Origin: a bacterium
Lineage (GTDB): Bacteria; Planctomycetota; JAFGQW01
DNA length: 64,000 nucleotides
Reading direction: 5' to 3'
Assembly (NCBI GenBank): GCA_030426805.1
Contig: JAUHXU010000003.1
Location: 729,488 to 793,487, forward strand
Position 1 is the first letter of the stretch. Each line of letters begins with the position of its first letter. Positions 49,815 through 59,835 of the stretch are shown in pieces. Both the position numbers and the translations under genes were made by a program. Under the pieces are notes generated by a model, which was not told the origin of the DNA, searched no databases, and saw only the letters and a list, made by a program, of their open reading frames with translations.

Positions 49815-52330
49815 GCTTCGTCCTCCGTCGCCGGTGCGTCATCGGCCGCAGCCCCCTCGACGGGCATCGCGTCGTCGGGCGCGTCTCCCTCGGGCGCTTG
49901 GTCGTCTTCGGTGATCTTCGCGACCGCGACGACGCGATCGTCGCCCTTGAGCCCGATCACGCGCACGCCTTGCGTGTCGCGACCCATCGTGCGGATCTCG
50001 TGCACCGGCGTGCGAATCGTGATGCCACCCGCGGTGATCACGATCAACTCGTCCTCCTCGCGGACGTCCTTGATCGACACGACGTCACCGTTGTTCGCGG
50101 TGCGGATGTTGCGCACGCCCTTGCCGCCGCGCTTCGTGCGCCGGTAGTCGTCGAAGATGCTGCGCTTGCCGCGGCCGCCTTCGCAGATCGTGAAGATCTG
50201 CGACGCGCCATCGCCGGGGATCGGCACCATACCGACGACGCGGTCGTCGGCGCCGAGCCGGATCCCGGTCACGCCGCGCGCGACGCGACCCATGCCGCGG
50301 ACGTCGCCCTCGTGGAAGCGAATCGCCTGGCCGTGCGCCGTGCCGATGACGACCTCGGTCTCGCCGTCGGTGCGAATCACGCTCATCAAGCGGTCGCCTT
50401 CGTCGATCTTGATCGCGATCAGGCCGTTGGCGCGCGGCCGTCCGTAGGCGCTGAGCTCGGTCTTCTTGACGACGCCGCGCTCGGTCGCCATCAGCAGGTA
50501 GCCCTCCTCGAAGCTGCGCACCGGGATCATGTTCGTGATCGTCTCGCCCTTGGGGGTTTCGAGCAGGTTCACGATCGCGCGGCCCTGCGCGGTCCGCGAG
50601 AGTTGCGGGACGCGGTAGACCTTCAGCCAGTAGACCTTGCCGGCGGACGAGAAGCACAGGATGTAGTCGTGCGTCGACGCGGTGAAGATCCGCTCGACGA
50701 AGTCGCCCTCTTTCGTCGTCGAGCCCTTCAGGCCGACGCCGCCGCGGCGCTGCACGCGATACTCGTCGAGCGCCATCCGCTTGATGTAGCCCGCGTGGCT
50801 CACGGTGACCGCCATCGTCTCGTCGGGGATCAAGTCCTCGATGTCGATCTCGTCCAGGACCTCTTCGATGCCGGTGCGCCGCGCGTCGCCGTACTTCTCC
50901 TTCAGTTCGACGAGTTCCTCGCGGATCAGCTCGAGCACCAGCTCCTCGCTCGCGAGGATCGACTTCAGGTAGGCGATCTCCTCCTGGACCTTCTGATACT
51001 CGGCCTGGAGCTTCTCGATCTCGAGGCCGGTCAGGCGCTGCAGGCGCATGTCGAGGATCGCGTTCGCCTGGATCTCGCTCAGCTCGAAGCGCGCCATCAA
51101 CCGCTCGCGCGCCTCGGCCGGATCCTTCGACGTCTTGATGATCTCGACGACCTCGTCGATGTTCTGGACCGCGATCAGCAGCCCCTCGAGCACGTGCGCG
51201 CGCGCCTCGGCCTTCTTCAGCAAGAAGCGCGTGCGGCGGACGATCACGTCCTTGCGGTGCTCGATGTGCGCGACGAGCATCTCCTTCAGCGTCAGTTGCT
51301 TCGGCCGACCGTTGTCGATCGCGAGCATGATGATGCTGAACGTGTCCTGCAGGCTCGTGTGCTTGTAGAGCTGATTGACGATGATGTTGGCGTCCTCGCC
51401 CTTCTTCACGTCGAGGACGATCCGCATCCCGTCCTTGTCGCTCTCGTCGCGGACGTCGGAGAGGCCGACGACGCGACCCTCCTTGACCTCGTCGGCGATC
51501 TTCTGCAGCAGGACCGACTTGTTGACCTGATACGGGATCTCGGTGATCACGATCGCCTCGAGATCATCGTTCTTGCCGCGCGACTCGATCGCGTAGCGGC
51601 ACCGGACGGTGATCTGGCTGCGCCCGGTCGAGTAGGCGCGCTGGATCCCCATGCGCCCGCAGATGATGCCGCCGGTCGGGAAGTCCGGACCGGGGATGAT
51701 CTCCATCAGGTCGGGCAGCGACAGGTCCGGCTCGGACGTCAGGCGGATCAGCGCGTCGCACACCTCGGTGAGGTTGTGCGGCGGAATCGACGTCGCCATG
51801 CCGACCGCGATCCCGGTCGCGCCGTTGACGACGAGGTTCGGCAGGCGGCTCGGCAGCACGACCGGCTCGTCCATCGAGTCGTCGAAGTTGCGCTGGTAGT
51901 CGACCGTGTCGAGGTTGATGTCGGCCATCATCTCGACCGCCGGCGACGCCATCTTCGCCTCGGTGTAGCGCATCGCCGCCGCGGGGTCGCCGTCGACGGA
52001 GCCGAAGTTGCCCTGGCCGTCGACCATCGCGTAGCGGATGTTGAACGGTTGCGCCATCCGCACGAGCGTCGGGTAGATCGCCGAGTCACCGTGCGGGTGG
52101 TACTTCTTCATCGTCTCACCGACGATGCTCGCGCACTTCGTGTAGCGACCGCCCGGGCGCAGGTTGAGGTCGTTCATCGCGACGAGGATGCGCCGTTGGG
52201 AGGGCTTCAGGCCGTCGCGCACGTCGGGCAGCGCGCGCGACATGATGACGCTCATCGCGTAGGTCAGGTAGGAGGACTTCATCTCCTCTTCGATGAGGAG
52301 ATCTTTGACCTGCGGTTCGTGATCGGCCAT
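49811..52330 (-). CDS. gyrA: DNA gyrase subunit A
   Basis: This 839-residue protein is the cleaving subunit of gyrase. The breakage tyrosine is Tyr122 (AAMRYTEAK), and the quinolone pocket reads [17 protein letters not shown]. Ser83 is kept but position 87, Asp in E. coli, is Pro. The GyrA box [11 protein letters not shown] is present in the C-terminal pinwheel, which supports true gyrase activity over topoisomerase IV. Start is ATG 52330. A good promoter lies at 52408-52436. It ends in an acidic tail (PATEDEA). Quinolone sensitivity should not be assumed from position 87 alone. Confidence 0.96.
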   Translation of the reverse strand: MADHEPQVKDLLIEEEMKSSYLTYAMSVIMSRALPDVRDGLKPSQRRILVAMNDLNLRPGGRYTKCASIVGETMKKYHPHGDSAIYPTLVRMAQPFNIRYAMVDGQGNFGSVDGDPAAAMRYTEAKMASPAVEMMADINLDTVDYQRNFDDSMDEPVVLPSRLPNLVVNGATGIAVGMATSIPPHNLTEVCDALIRLTSEPDLSLPDLMEIIPGPDFPTGGIICGRMGIQRAYSTGRSQITVRCRYAIESRGKNDDLEAIVITEIPYQVNKSVLLQKIADEVKEGRVVGLSDVRDESDKDGMRIVLDVKKGEDANIIVNQLYKHTSLQDTFSIIMLAIDNGRPKQLTLKEMLVAHIEHRKDVIVRRTRFLLKKAEARAHVLEGLLIAVQNIDEVVEIIKTSKDPAEARERLMARFELSEIQANAILDMRLQRLTGLEIEKLQAEYQKVQEEIAYLKSILASEELVLELIREELVELKEKYGDARRTGIEEVLDEIDIEDLIPDETMAVTVSHAGYIKRMALDEYRVQRRGGVGLKGSTTKEGDFVERIFTASTHDYILCFSSAGKVYWLKVYRVPQLSRTAQGRAIVNLLETPKGETITNMIPVRSFEEGYLLMATERGVVKKTELSAYGRPRANGLIAIKIDEGDRLMSVIRTDGETEVVIGTAHGQAIRFHEGDVRGMGRVARGVTGIRLGADDRVVGMVPIPGDGASQIFTICEGGRGKRSIFDDYRRTKRGGKGVRNIRTANNGDVVSIKDVREEDELIVITAGGITIRTPVHEIRTMGRDTQGVRVIGLKGDDRVVAVAKITEDDQAPEGDAPDDAMPVEGAAADDAPATEDEA

Positions 52331-52407
52331 GTGCCACCTTGCTCGCGGGCCGGGGGTGCGGAACGGGGCCGTACGCGCCCTCGAAACCCGACCCCGGCGA
52401 AGGGGGA

Positions 52408-52436
52408 AACCTACTCCACACGGACGTCGAAGTCAA
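52408..52436 (-). promoter_or_regulatory. Promoter for gyrA, TTGACT-N17-TAGGTT
   Basis: On the minus strand, TTGACT (52436-52431) and TAGGTT (52413-52408) are spaced by exactly 17. It leads into gyrA with a leader of about 70 bases and shares its -10 with the porin promoter. Confidence 0.75.
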
Positions 52437-52474
52437 GCGACGAGCAACGGCGCAACTTCTTACATTCCGGTGAT

Positions 52475-54259
52475 TTACGGTGTCGCGAGCGCGGCGCGAA
52501 CGGCGCCGCGGAACACCTCGATCCACGCCCCGATCCGGTCCTGCGCGAACGGCAAACCGGACTGCCAGATCGGCGTGTATTCGAGCACGGTGCGGAGCCG
52601 CTCGCGGGCACCGTCGACGTCACCGTCGCGGAGGTCCGCGAGGCCCTCTTCGACGACGCGGCGGAGGTGCATCGCGGCTGCCGCTTCGAAGCGCAGCGCG
52701 GTCTCGACGTCCTCGAATCCGAGGGGGCCGGCGGCCCGCAGCAAGATGTCCGCGGCGACGACCGCTTCGAGGCCACCGACCGGTTGCGACGCGGCGGCGA
52801 CCGCCGCGTGGCCGCGCACCGCCGGATCCGCCATCAGTCGATCGACCTCGCGGCGGGCGGCCACGATGCCGGCGTCCCGGACCGTGTCGATCGCGTGCAG
52901 CACCCCGCGCCCGGCGCGGATCTGGATCCCGACGTCGCGCGCCGCGTAGGCCGCCGATGCGACGAACGTCGCGACGACCAACGCCTTGACCACCCGCACG
53001 CGAGCGCGGAACCGCTCACGCACGGCCTCGTCGGCGAACGCTCGCGCGAGGAAATCGGCGCGTTCGGCGATGCTGTAGTGGCGCCACGACGGCTGCGTGC
53101 GCGCCGTTCCGCTGCGGCGGGCGACGGACTCGAGCGCGCCGATGAACGTCTGCGGGTCGCCGACCGACGACGCGCCGAGAAAGTCGGCTTCGCGCTCGAA
53201 GGTGCGGCTGACGACGCCGAACACCGCGCGCCAGTAGATCACGACGATGACCGCGAACAGCGCGTACTGCTCGATGCCGGTCAGGCCGTCGCCGAACCAC
53301 GCGAACGCGGCCTGCCACAGGAAGACGAGGCTCCCCGCGAACAGGAAGTAGAGGTGGATGTGCGCCCCGCGTGCGTGCCCGAGTTCGTGCGCGAACACCG
53401 CGACGATCTCGTCGTCGTCGAACTGCTCGAGCATGCCCTCGGTGAACAGCACGTACCGCAGGGGCGGACACGCGCCGACGATCGCCGCGTTGATCAACCC
53501 CATGCCGGTCGGCCACACGAGCAGATCGCGGTAACCGACGCCGGTCTCGGCCGCGAATGCGGTCAGGCGGTCGCGCAACGGACCGTCGGGCAGCCGCTGC
53601 GCACCAAACGTCAGGCGGAGCAGCGGTCCGCTCGCGAGGTAGACGCAGCCGAGGATCACGAACACGATGACGAGCGACAGGAACGGAAACGCACCGATCA
53701 CTCCGATCGCGGTCGGCGATGCCATCAGCAGGTCGAAGACGAGGACCGCGAACACGACCGGGGCGACGGGCAGCAGGATCTGGCGGGCGTGGAATCCGAC
53801 GAATCGCGCCGCGGACACGCCGTCGCGGAGGCGGCGTCGTTCGAGGCGGTACTGCAACAGCCAGCTCAGCACCAGCAGCGCACCGAACGGCGCGAGCGCG
53901 GCGGCGTCGTCGAGCAGGATCGTGCCGCGCAGCGGTCCGCGGCCGATCCATCCCGGCCAGCCCACGACGAGCACGATCGTCGCGAACAGTCCGAACGGCA
54001 TCATGCGGAACAGCGCGATGATGCGCATGTGGCTCCGTGCCGCGCGGTCGCGCGTCGGGCGGTCGGCTTCGTACGTGCCGCGATAGGCACGGCGCAGCGC
54101 GTTCTCACACCACCACGCGATCGGGATCAGCGCGGCGACGAGGAGCGCCGTCGCGGTCACGACGCCGACCCCGCCGAGTTCGAGCATCGCGGGCAGCTCG
54201 CCGTGCAGCGCCATCACGGCGAGCGACATCGCGAGCAGGATCTGAATGATCGGGGCCAA
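52475..54259 (-). CDS. M48-family membrane metalloprotease
   Basis: This 594-residue protein has about eight helices. HELGH (291-295) gives two zinc ligands and the base, and the third zinc residue is Glu355 in SRTFEREAD. This is the SRxxExxAD motif of the HtpX/Ste24 family. The C-terminal 190 residues are soluble and helical (TPR-like), with LRTVLEYTPIWQSG near the end. It probably degrades damaged or misfolded membrane proteins. The start is TTG 54259; an in-frame ATG at codon 11 would shorten it. Confidence 0.87.
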   Translation of the reverse strand: MAPIIQILLAMSLAVMALHGELPAMLELGGVGVVTATALLVAALIPIAWWCENALRRAYRGTYEADRPTRDRAARSHMRIIALFRMMPFGLFATIVLVVGWPGWIGRGPLRGTILLDDAAALAPFGALLVLSWLLQYRLERRRLRDGVSAARFVGFHARQILLPVAPVVFAVLVFDLLMASPTAIGVIGAFPFLSLVIVFVILGCVYLASGPLLRLTFGAQRLPDGPLRDRLTAFAAETGVGYRDLLVWPTGMGLINAAIVGACPPLRYVLFTEGMLEQFDDDEIVAVFAHELGHARGAHIHLYFLFAGSLVFLWQAAFAWFGDGLTGIEQYALFAVIVVIYWRAVFGVVSRTFEREADFLGASSVGDPQTFIGALESVARRSGTARTQPSWRHYSIAERADFLARAFADEAVRERFRARVRVVKALVVATFVASAAYAARDVGIQIRAGRGVLHAIDTVRDAGIVAARREVDRLMADPAVRGHAAVAAASQPVGGLEAVVAADILLRAAGPLGFEDVETALRFEAAAAMHLRRVVEEGLADLRDGDVDGARERLRTVLEYTPIWQSGLPFAQDRIGAWIEVFRGAVRAALATP

Positions 54260-54285
54260 CGGTCAGCGTCCGTTCGGCCGCGGCG

Positions 54286-54471
54286 TCATGCGCGCGGCTG
54301 TTCGCGCCCCCACACCTCGACGTGGCACGCACGGCAGGTGCGATACGAGAGCGGGTGCCGCCGCCGGTCGGTGCTCGCGCGCTCGCCGGTCGGGAAGATC
54401 AGCCCGCACTCGCGGCAGCGGAACTCGGCCCGATTCGGGATTCCGGTTCGGGGATAGCGGCGCGTGTTCAT
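54286..54471 (-). CDS. Small zinc-ribbon protein
   Basis: This 61-residue protein carries two CxxC knuckles (FRCRECGLIFP at 18-28 and YRTCRACHVEVW at 43-54), fitting one zinc ribbon. The basic N-terminus (MNTRRYPRTG) and charged middle could bind nucleic acid. It sits upstream of the M48 gene on the same strand, 26 bases away. The family is not recognised. Confidence 0.68.
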   Translation of the reverse strand: MNTRRYPRTGIPNRAEFRCRECGLIFPTGERASTDRRRHPLSYRTCRACHVEVWGREQPRA

Positions 54472-54570
54472 CGGTCGGTCGGGTCCCCATCGTCGCAGCG
54501 AATCGGCGGCGCGAATCGTAGTGCTCCGCCCGGGCGAATACCAGCACGAAACGCGGGGGTCGCAGGCCGG

Positions 54571-55617
54571 TCACGCGTCGCACGCGTCGGCCGAGACGCG
54601 CAGCCCGTCGGGCCCCTGGACGATCCGGAGCCGGTCGGGGAAGAACAGGTCGAGCACGTCGAGCGCCGCCCGAATGTGGGCGCTCCACCGCGGTGCGACG
54701 TAGGCGCCGCCGTGCGTCGATGCAGCGAGCGGAAACAGCAGCTGGTCGCTCGTTCGCAACTCGGTCGTACCGGTGCCGTCGAGGAAGCCGATCAGCTCGC
54801 GCACGGCGCGGCCCGCGACCTCCTCGGCGCGTTCGCCCTTCATTCCCAGCGCAGCGAACACCGCGGTCGTCGGCTCCGTGAACTCCGCGCGCAATTGCAC
54901 GACGGTCCCCGGCGCTTCGGTCAGGTGGGTCTCGGTGCCGCCGACCACCGCGACCCCGCGCGCGCTCAACTCGCTGACGACGCGATCGAGCTGGCGCTCG
55001 ACGACGTGAAACGGCAGCGCACCGGTGATCGACCGTGCGAACACGCCGGTCAACTCGCCCCGGTCCATCTGCTCGAAGCGTCGCGTCGCACCGCCGCCGC
55101 CGAGCGCGATCTCGATCCGCCCCTTCTCGCGCGGGTAGAAGCCCGGCCGGATCGACCGGATCGCGATGTCGATGCCGAATCGATGCAGCGCGGGGACCCA
55201 CGCGTCCTCGATGAACGACGCGACCGGCGCGAACGGAACGTGCGTGGCCCCGTCGATGACGATCGTCGAAGGGCCGTCGGCGAACACGAGCGGCAACGCG
55301 ACCGACTGCATCAGCAGCACCGCCGACGAGATCGTCCCCGCGTCGAACGAGTAGTCACCGGGTGCGAGCGCCGTCGGCTCGAACCGGACCTCCGACGCGT
55401 GCAGGTCGTTGCCCTCGACGCGTGCGCCGCAGATCTCGGCGACCGCTTGCACGACGATCTGGTGCTGCGACTGCACCCCGGGGCGATCGCGGGCCGCGCG
55501 CACGTCGCGCATCACGAACCCGCGGCCCGTCACCGCGGCGGCACCGAGCGCGACGCGCAGTGCGTGGCCGCCGCCGCGCGAACCGTCGAGCCGGAGCAGT
55601 CGGCCATTTCCGGTCAC
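54571..55617 (-). CDS. rtcA: RNA 3'-terminal phosphate cyclase RtcA
   Basis: From GTG 55617 this gives 348 residues. The start LLRLDGSRGGGHALRVALGA matches the RtcA opening (DGSxGEGGGQILRTAL), and RDRPGVQSQHQIVVQAVAEI and PGDYSFDAGTISSAVLLMQS are further marks. The His used for AMP transfer fits SAHIRAALDVL near residue 325. The enzyme makes 2',3'-cyclic phosphate RNA ends using ATP. Its start overlaps the stop of dapF (GTGA), so the two are coupled, which is not their usual setting. rtcB, its frequent partner, is not here. Confidence 0.87.
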   Translation of the reverse strand: MTGNGRLLRLDGSRGGGHALRVALGAAAVTGRGFVMRDVRAARDRPGVQSQHQIVVQAVAEICGARVEGNDLHASEVRFEPTALAPGDYSFDAGTISSAVLLMQSVALPLVFADGPSTIVIDGATHVPFAPVASFIEDAWVPALHRFGIDIAIRSIRPGFYPREKGRIEIALGGGGATRRFEQMDRGELTGVFARSITGALPFHVVERQLDRVVSELSARGVAVVGGTETHLTEAPGTVVQLRAEFTEPTTAVFAALGMKGERAEEVAGRAVRELIGFLDGTGTTELRTSDQLLFPLAASTHGGAYVAPRWSAHIRAALDVLDLFFPDRLRIVQGPDGLRVSADACDA

Positions 55618-56426
55618 GCGTTCGCCTCCGCCCACTCGCCGCTGAACACCTCGACCGCCGGACCGGCGACACGAATCGGTGCCGTCGCGCCGGGCCACGT
55701 GACGCGCAGCCGGCCGCCTCGCAAGTGCACGTCCACCGGCGACGTCAGTCGCTGCGACGCGATGCCGGCCGCGACGACCGCACACGCGCCGGTGCCGCAC
55801 GCGAGCGTCTCGCCGGCACCGCGCTCGAACGTGCGTTGCGCAACGCTGTGTGCGTCTCGCACGGTGGCGAACTCGACGTTCGTGCCGTGCGGGTAGCGCG
55901 CGTCGCCGGCGATCGCCGCGCCGACCGTCGCGACCGGATGCGCATCGAGGTCGTCGCCGGCATCGAGGAAGACGACGGCGTGCGGATTGCCGACGTCGAC
56001 CTCGTGCACGACCGTCGCCCGACCATCCACATCGAGTGTCACGGTCGCGCCAATCGTCGGTGGCAGGAGATCGGTCGTGACGCACCCGGTCTCGCGGTCG
56101 CGATCCACCGCGATTCGTCCCGCGCGCGTGTGCGCGATCGACGGCCCCTCGGGGATCCGTTCGCGGTCGACCAGGTATCGATAGGCGCAGCGCAGCCCGT
56201 TGCCGCACATCTCCGCCTCGCTGCCGTCGGCGTTGAACACGCGCATCGCGAAGTCCGCGGACGCGGACGGTTCGACGGTGATCACACCGTCGGCGCCGAC
56301 ACCGAAGTGGCGATCGCTCATCCGCACCGCGATCGAACCGAGGTCGGCGGGGAGTGGCGCGGCGAACCCGTCCAGAAACAGGTAGTCGTTGCCGGCGCCT
56401 TGCATCTTCGTGAAACGCACGCTCAT
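55614..56426 (-). CDS. dapF: Diaminopimelate epimerase DapF
   Basis: This 270-residue enzyme converts LL-diaminopimelate to the meso form for lysine and peptidoglycan. The two catalytic cysteines are Cys74 in EMCGNGLRC and Cys210 in LACGTGAC. FTKMQGAGNDYLFLDG starts the chain. The ATG is preceded by GAGGGGATCGG. Its presence indicates that the cell makes meso-DAP, and so probably peptidoglycan. Confidence 0.95.
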   Translation of the reverse strand: MSVRFTKMQGAGNDYLFLDGFAAPLPADLGSIAVRMSDRHFGVGADGVITVEPSASADFAMRVFNADGSEAEMCGNGLRCAYRYLVDRERIPEGPSIAHTRAGRIAVDRDRETGCVTTDLLPPTIGATVTLDVDGRATVVHEVDVGNPHAVVFLDAGDDLDAHPVATVGAAIAGDARYPHGTNVEFATVRDAHSVAQRTFERGAGETLACGTGACAVVAAGIASQRLTSPVDVHLRGGRLRVTWPGATAPIRVAGPAVEVFSGEWAEANA

Positions 56427-56499
56427 CCGATCCCCTCCCCCGCTCGGCACCCGCACCACTGTCGCACGAACGACGGGGCCCGTCGAGGCGCTTCGCCCG

Positions 56500-57414
56500 T
56501 CAGTCGGGATCGGGCGACGCGTCCTGCGCCTCCATCGCCGATTGCAGCATCCGATCTCGCCGGCGCCGACGGCGAAACGCGAACAGCACCAGCACCGCCG
56601 CGACCCCGAGGGGCGAGACGATCTCCGCGATCGCGAGCCAGCCCCGGCGGCGCCGGCGCTCGCGCTCGATCCAGTCGCGCTCGAGGTCGACCATCGCGCG
56701 GCCGGTGCTGGCGACGAACGCCTCCGAGATCGAACGCCCCTCCGCGGTTGCGTCGATCAGCGACCGCAACAGTGCCGCGCCACCGGTGCGCTCGAGGTGC
56801 GACACGAACGCGAACGACTGCTCGTACGCGAGCGCGGCGCGGCGCGCATCGCGTGGAAAGTCGTCGGCGATACTCCGCCACGGGATCAGCGAATCGAGGT
56901 CGAGCGGCGGCGCGTTCGCGAGCGTCCCGGCGAGGTAGGCCCGGCCACCGACCGCCTGGCAGATCCCCTCTTCGAGCCAGCGCGGAATCGACCGGCCTCG
57001 GGTGCGGACGCCGATCGCGAGGTGACACAATTCGTGGCGCAGGACGGACGCCGGTGTCGAACCGCGCTTTGCAAAGCTCGCGGCGTTGAGACCGACCGTC
57101 GCTCGGCCCTTCAGCGCGACGCCGGCGATCCACGACGGCAGCGGGACCGCGAGTCGTGTGGCGACGTCGGACGCGTCGCGCCCGATGACCACGCGTGTCG
57201 GTGTCGGCGGGGCGAACGCGATCACGTCGGTCACCCGCTCGTGCGCACGCCGCCACTGGGTCGCGAGCTGTTCGGCGAAGCCGCGTTGAAACGCGCGCAC
57301 TTCGATCGTGCCGAGCGGGCCGTCGACCGACACCCACGCGTCGTCGCGCTGCGCCGGCGCCAACGCACAGCCGATGACGAGCGCGAACAGCGCGGCCGCC
57401 GGCCCGCCGCGCAT
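56500..57414 (-). CDS. Exported gluzincin-like metallopeptidase with C-terminal membrane anchor
   Basis: This 304-residue protein has a signal peptide (MRGGPAAALFALVIGCALAP). The active site HELCH (127-131) gives two zinc ligands and the catalytic Glu128, and RWLEEGIC places Glu149 as the third ligand; this is the peptidase MA-like arrangement. A membrane helix at about 268-285 and a basic/acidic tail place the catalytic domain outside the cell membrane. It starts in the stop of the PIG-L-like gene (TGATG), so the two are coupled. Substrate unknown. Confidence 0.82.
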   Translation of the reverse strand: MRGGPAAALFALVIGCALAPAQRDDAWVSVDGPLGTIEVRAFQRGFAEQLATQWRRAHERVTDVIAFAPPTPTRVVIGRDASDVATRLAVPLPSWIAGVALKGRATVGLNAASFAKRGSTPASVLRHELCHLAIGVRTRGRSIPRWLEEGICQAVGGRAYLAGTLANAPPLDLDSLIPWRSIADDFPRDARRAALAYEQSFAFVSHLERTGGAALLRSLIDATAEGRSISEAFVASTGRAMVDLERDWIERERRRRRGWLAIAEIVSPLGVAAVLVLFAFRRRRRRDRMLQSAMEAQDASPDPD

Positions 57415-59141
57415 CAGCGTGAGGCGACGATCGGCACCGTCGTCGAGACGACGCGGCCCACCGGCGCGCCCTCGGCGTCGAGGCACTGTGTGCGGAGCGT
57501 GACCGCCGACGCACCGGTGGCCGCGCCACCGAGCGCGAAGCGCGCGGTCACGGTCTCGCCCGCACGACGCACGTCGACGATGCGACTCTCGGGCGCCACG
57601 GTCGCGGCCTCCGGCGCGTCGATCCACACCTTGAACCGCATCGGACGGTCCTTCGGGCGACCGCCGAACGCGAACATCGGGCCATCCGTGCGCAACGAGG
57701 CCGTCAACTCGCCTCCGATGCGCGCCGGCGTCGCGGTCAGCGTGACCGGCGCACGAACACCGGGCATCTCGATCGGGACAGTGAAACCGAAGTGGTGCCT
57801 GCGAAACCGGCCCGAGATCGTGCATTCCATCGCCAGTGGCGCGCCGGCTCGCGTGAGCGTGCGCGCGGCCGCAGGTGCGGTCGGCGTCGCGTCACCCTTC
57901 ACGGCGACCTTCATCTCGGCGACGACCGGTCCGGTCGCGCTCAGTGTGCGCCGCCCTTGCGCGTGGTAGACGACGCGGAACGACTCGGTCTCCGACAACA
58001 TCACGACGAGGTTGTCGAGGGTCTCCTCACCGTTGATCGAGACGCGGATGTCCACCGCGAAACGTTCGCCCGGTGAGAACGTGCCCGACTCCACTTCCGG
58101 CTTGACCGAGATGCCGAGCACGTGGCGCATCACTGCGCTGATCTGCGGAAATCGCTGCCGCAGGTAGGCCTGAAAGCCGATCTCGTCGATGTAGTCGCCG
58201 ACCGCGAGCGCACGAGACGCATACGGCCGATCGTTCAATTCCCGCATCGCGAGAAACGCCGCGAGGCCTTCGTCGATCGACGCCCCGTCGTCGAGCAGAC
58301 TCCGCCCCGCCTTGACGACGCGAGCCTCGATTTCGCGGACACGCGCGTAGTCCTCGTCCTTTTGCAGGCCGAGCTCCTCGCGGTCGAACGCTTCGATCCC
58401 GCCGAGCATCACGTCGACCGCGGCGCCGCCACGCGCGACCTCGCCCTCGGGCCACGCGATCCGATACGCACGCGACGGCGGCGGCCCTTCGACGCCGAGC
58501 GCCTCGGCGGCGAGCATCGCGAACGACGCCCCGCCGGGAGAAACGCCCGTCGCCGGCACGCGAAACGACGCCGCGACGTCGTCTTCGGCGCCCACGGACG
58601 CGCGCACGAACGCGCGTCGCACGCGCCACGGATACAACAGGTCTTGCAGGTGATCGTCGAAGCGATCGCGGTCGGCCGCGGCGGCGACCGCACGCATGAC
58701 GAGCGTGGACACGGCGCCTCCGCCGCCATCGCCGGCGATCAGGACGACGTGCGGACGGACCGCGCGGATCGCGCGCACGGTCGCCTCGAGTGCACCGTCG
58801 TCGTCGAGGCGCCCGAGGTGGCCGAAGTGCGGGGTCGCACCGAGTGCTCGCGCGACGCGACACGCCTCGTCGATCCGCGCGATGCGGGCGACGTGATCGG
58901 CGGTGGCGGCGCCGTCGGTCGCGTGAAACACGGCCGTCGACAGCCCGAGGCCGCGACGGCACCACGCGAGCGCGACCGGATCGACGTGATCGGGATCGCC
59001 GGCGACGAACAACACGCGGTGCGCGGCGGTGAGGTCGAGGTAGGCCTGCTGGGCGGCCGACGTTGCATCGCCGGCCTGGCTCGCCGCGGTCGTCGCGCAG
59101 CAAAGACCCACGAGCGCGAGACGCGCGATCGTGTAGCTCAT
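57414..59141 (-). CDS. Exported PIG-L/LmbE-like protein lacking the metal site
   Basis: This 575-residue protein has a signal peptide of about 21 residues. Residues 40-180 look like the LmbE/PIG-L fold: RVLFVAGDPDHVDPVALAWC, AVFHATDG, RIDEACRVARALG and RPHVVLIAGDGG. In active deacetylases the first motif is AHPDDE; here it is AGDPDHVD, and the later histidine-bearing loop is also changed, so zinc binding and catalysis are unlikely. A helical part (to about 310) and beta domains follow (TFSPGERFAVDIRVSINGE). It is coupled to the downstream peptidase gene. It may now bind a sugar or serve structurally. Confidence 0.66.
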   Translation of the reverse strand: MSYTIARLALVGLCCATTAASQAGDATSAAQQAYLDLTAAHRVLFVAGDPDHVDPVALAWCRRGLGLSTAVFHATDGAATADHVARIARIDEACRVARALGATPHFGHLGRLDDDGALEATVRAIRAVRPHVVLIAGDGGGGAVSTLVMRAVAAAADRDRFDDHLQDLLYPWRVRRAFVRASVGAEDDVAASFRVPATGVSPGGASFAMLAAEALGVEGPPPSRAYRIAWPEGEVARGGAAVDVMLGGIEAFDREELGLQKDEDYARVREIEARVVKAGRSLLDDGASIDEGLAAFLAMRELNDRPYASRALAVGDYIDEIGFQAYLRQRFPQISAVMRHVLGISVKPEVESGTFSPGERFAVDIRVSINGEETLDNLVVMLSETESFRVVYHAQGRRTLSATGPVVAEMKVAVKGDATPTAPAAARTLTRAGAPLAMECTISGRFRRHHFGFTVPIEMPGVRAPVTLTATPARIGGELTASLRTDGPMFAFGGRPKDRPMRFKVWIDAPEAATVAPESRIVDVRRAGETVTARFALGGAATGASAVTLRTQCLDAEGAPVGRVVSTTVPIVASR

Positions 59142-59202
59142 CGTGAAGAGGTCGCCTCTCGAATCCCCGACTTCCGCTGGACCCGGCGCGGTCGGTCGGG
59201 GA

Positions 59203-59232
59203 ACTATACCCCCGGATTCGACCCGAATCCAA
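59203..59232 (-). promoter_or_regulatory. Promoter for the PIG-L-like operon, TTGGAT-N18-TATAGT
   Basis: TATAGT (59208-59203, minus strand) lies 18 bases after TTGGAT (59232-59227). The leader to the ATG at 59141 is about 55 bases. Confidence 0.6.
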
Positions 59233-59241
59233 TCGGGCAGC

Positions 59242-59835
59242 TCACGACTCGTCGGCTTCGTATCCGACGAGCATCGCGTCGCGCATCGGCCCCGTACCGT
59301 CGCGCGATGAGATGCGGACCCAGCCGATATCGGGCGCGAACCAGTAGGTGCGCATCACCGTCGTGTCGACGCCGCGGACGTGAAACTGCACCTCGGCGAC
59401 GGTGGTCCACTGCCCCAGCACGCGCTCGTATCGAACGCCGGTCAGCTGCGCGAGGCCCTCGGGGCGTTGTGGGTGATACGGCCACGTGTCGCCGACGCGC
59501 GCGCCGAAACGAAGCAGGACGATCTCGTCGTCACCGATCACGAGGCGGACCGTCCGGTCGTCCTTGACGAGGCGCATCTTCGGGCGCGGCGCTCCCGGCT
59601 CGGGCGACGTCGTCTCGACCGGCCGCGAACCGTCTTCGAGCGCGCGTTGGCTCCGGAACGTGAATCGACTCGCCGCCCGCGATGCGTGCTTCGCATCGCG
59701 AATCTCGAAGTCCCAGCGCGCACGCGTGTCGATCGGAAAGAACGCGGCGCCGACGCGCGACGGCAACGACGACGTCGCCGGTGGACCGGCGCACCCGGCG
59801 AGGAGCCACGCGAGCGCGAGCACGACCGGGCGCAT
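59242..59835 (-). CDS. Lipoprotein of unknown function
   Basis: From ATG 59835 this gives 197 residues. The signal peptide MRPVVLALAWLLAGC ends in a lipobox (LAGC, Cys15). The mature protein is beta-rich: FFPIDTRARWDFEIRDAKHA, GDTWPYHPQRPEGLAQLTGV and TYWFAPDIGWVRISSRDGTG are the kind of strands seen in LolA/DUF3108-like or VirB9-like folds. I cannot assign a family. The start overlaps the stop of the HNH gene (TGATG). Confidence 0.74.
   Translation of the reverse strand: MRPVVLALAWLLAGCAGPPATSSLPSRVGAAFFPIDTRARWDFEIRDAKHASRAASRFTFRSQRALEDGSRPVETTSPEPGAPRPKMRLVKDDRTVRLVIGDDEIVLLRFGARVGDTWPYHPQRPEGLAQLTGVRYERVLGQWTTVAEVQFHVRGVDTTVMRTYWFAPDIGWVRISSRDGTGPMRDAMLVGYEADES

Noticed and set aside
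49898-54457. A 1,519-codon open frame on the plus strand
   Set aside because: It is antisense to gyrA and the M48 gene and arises from high-GC codon bias; its protein is Arg/Asp-rich with no domain or ribosome site.
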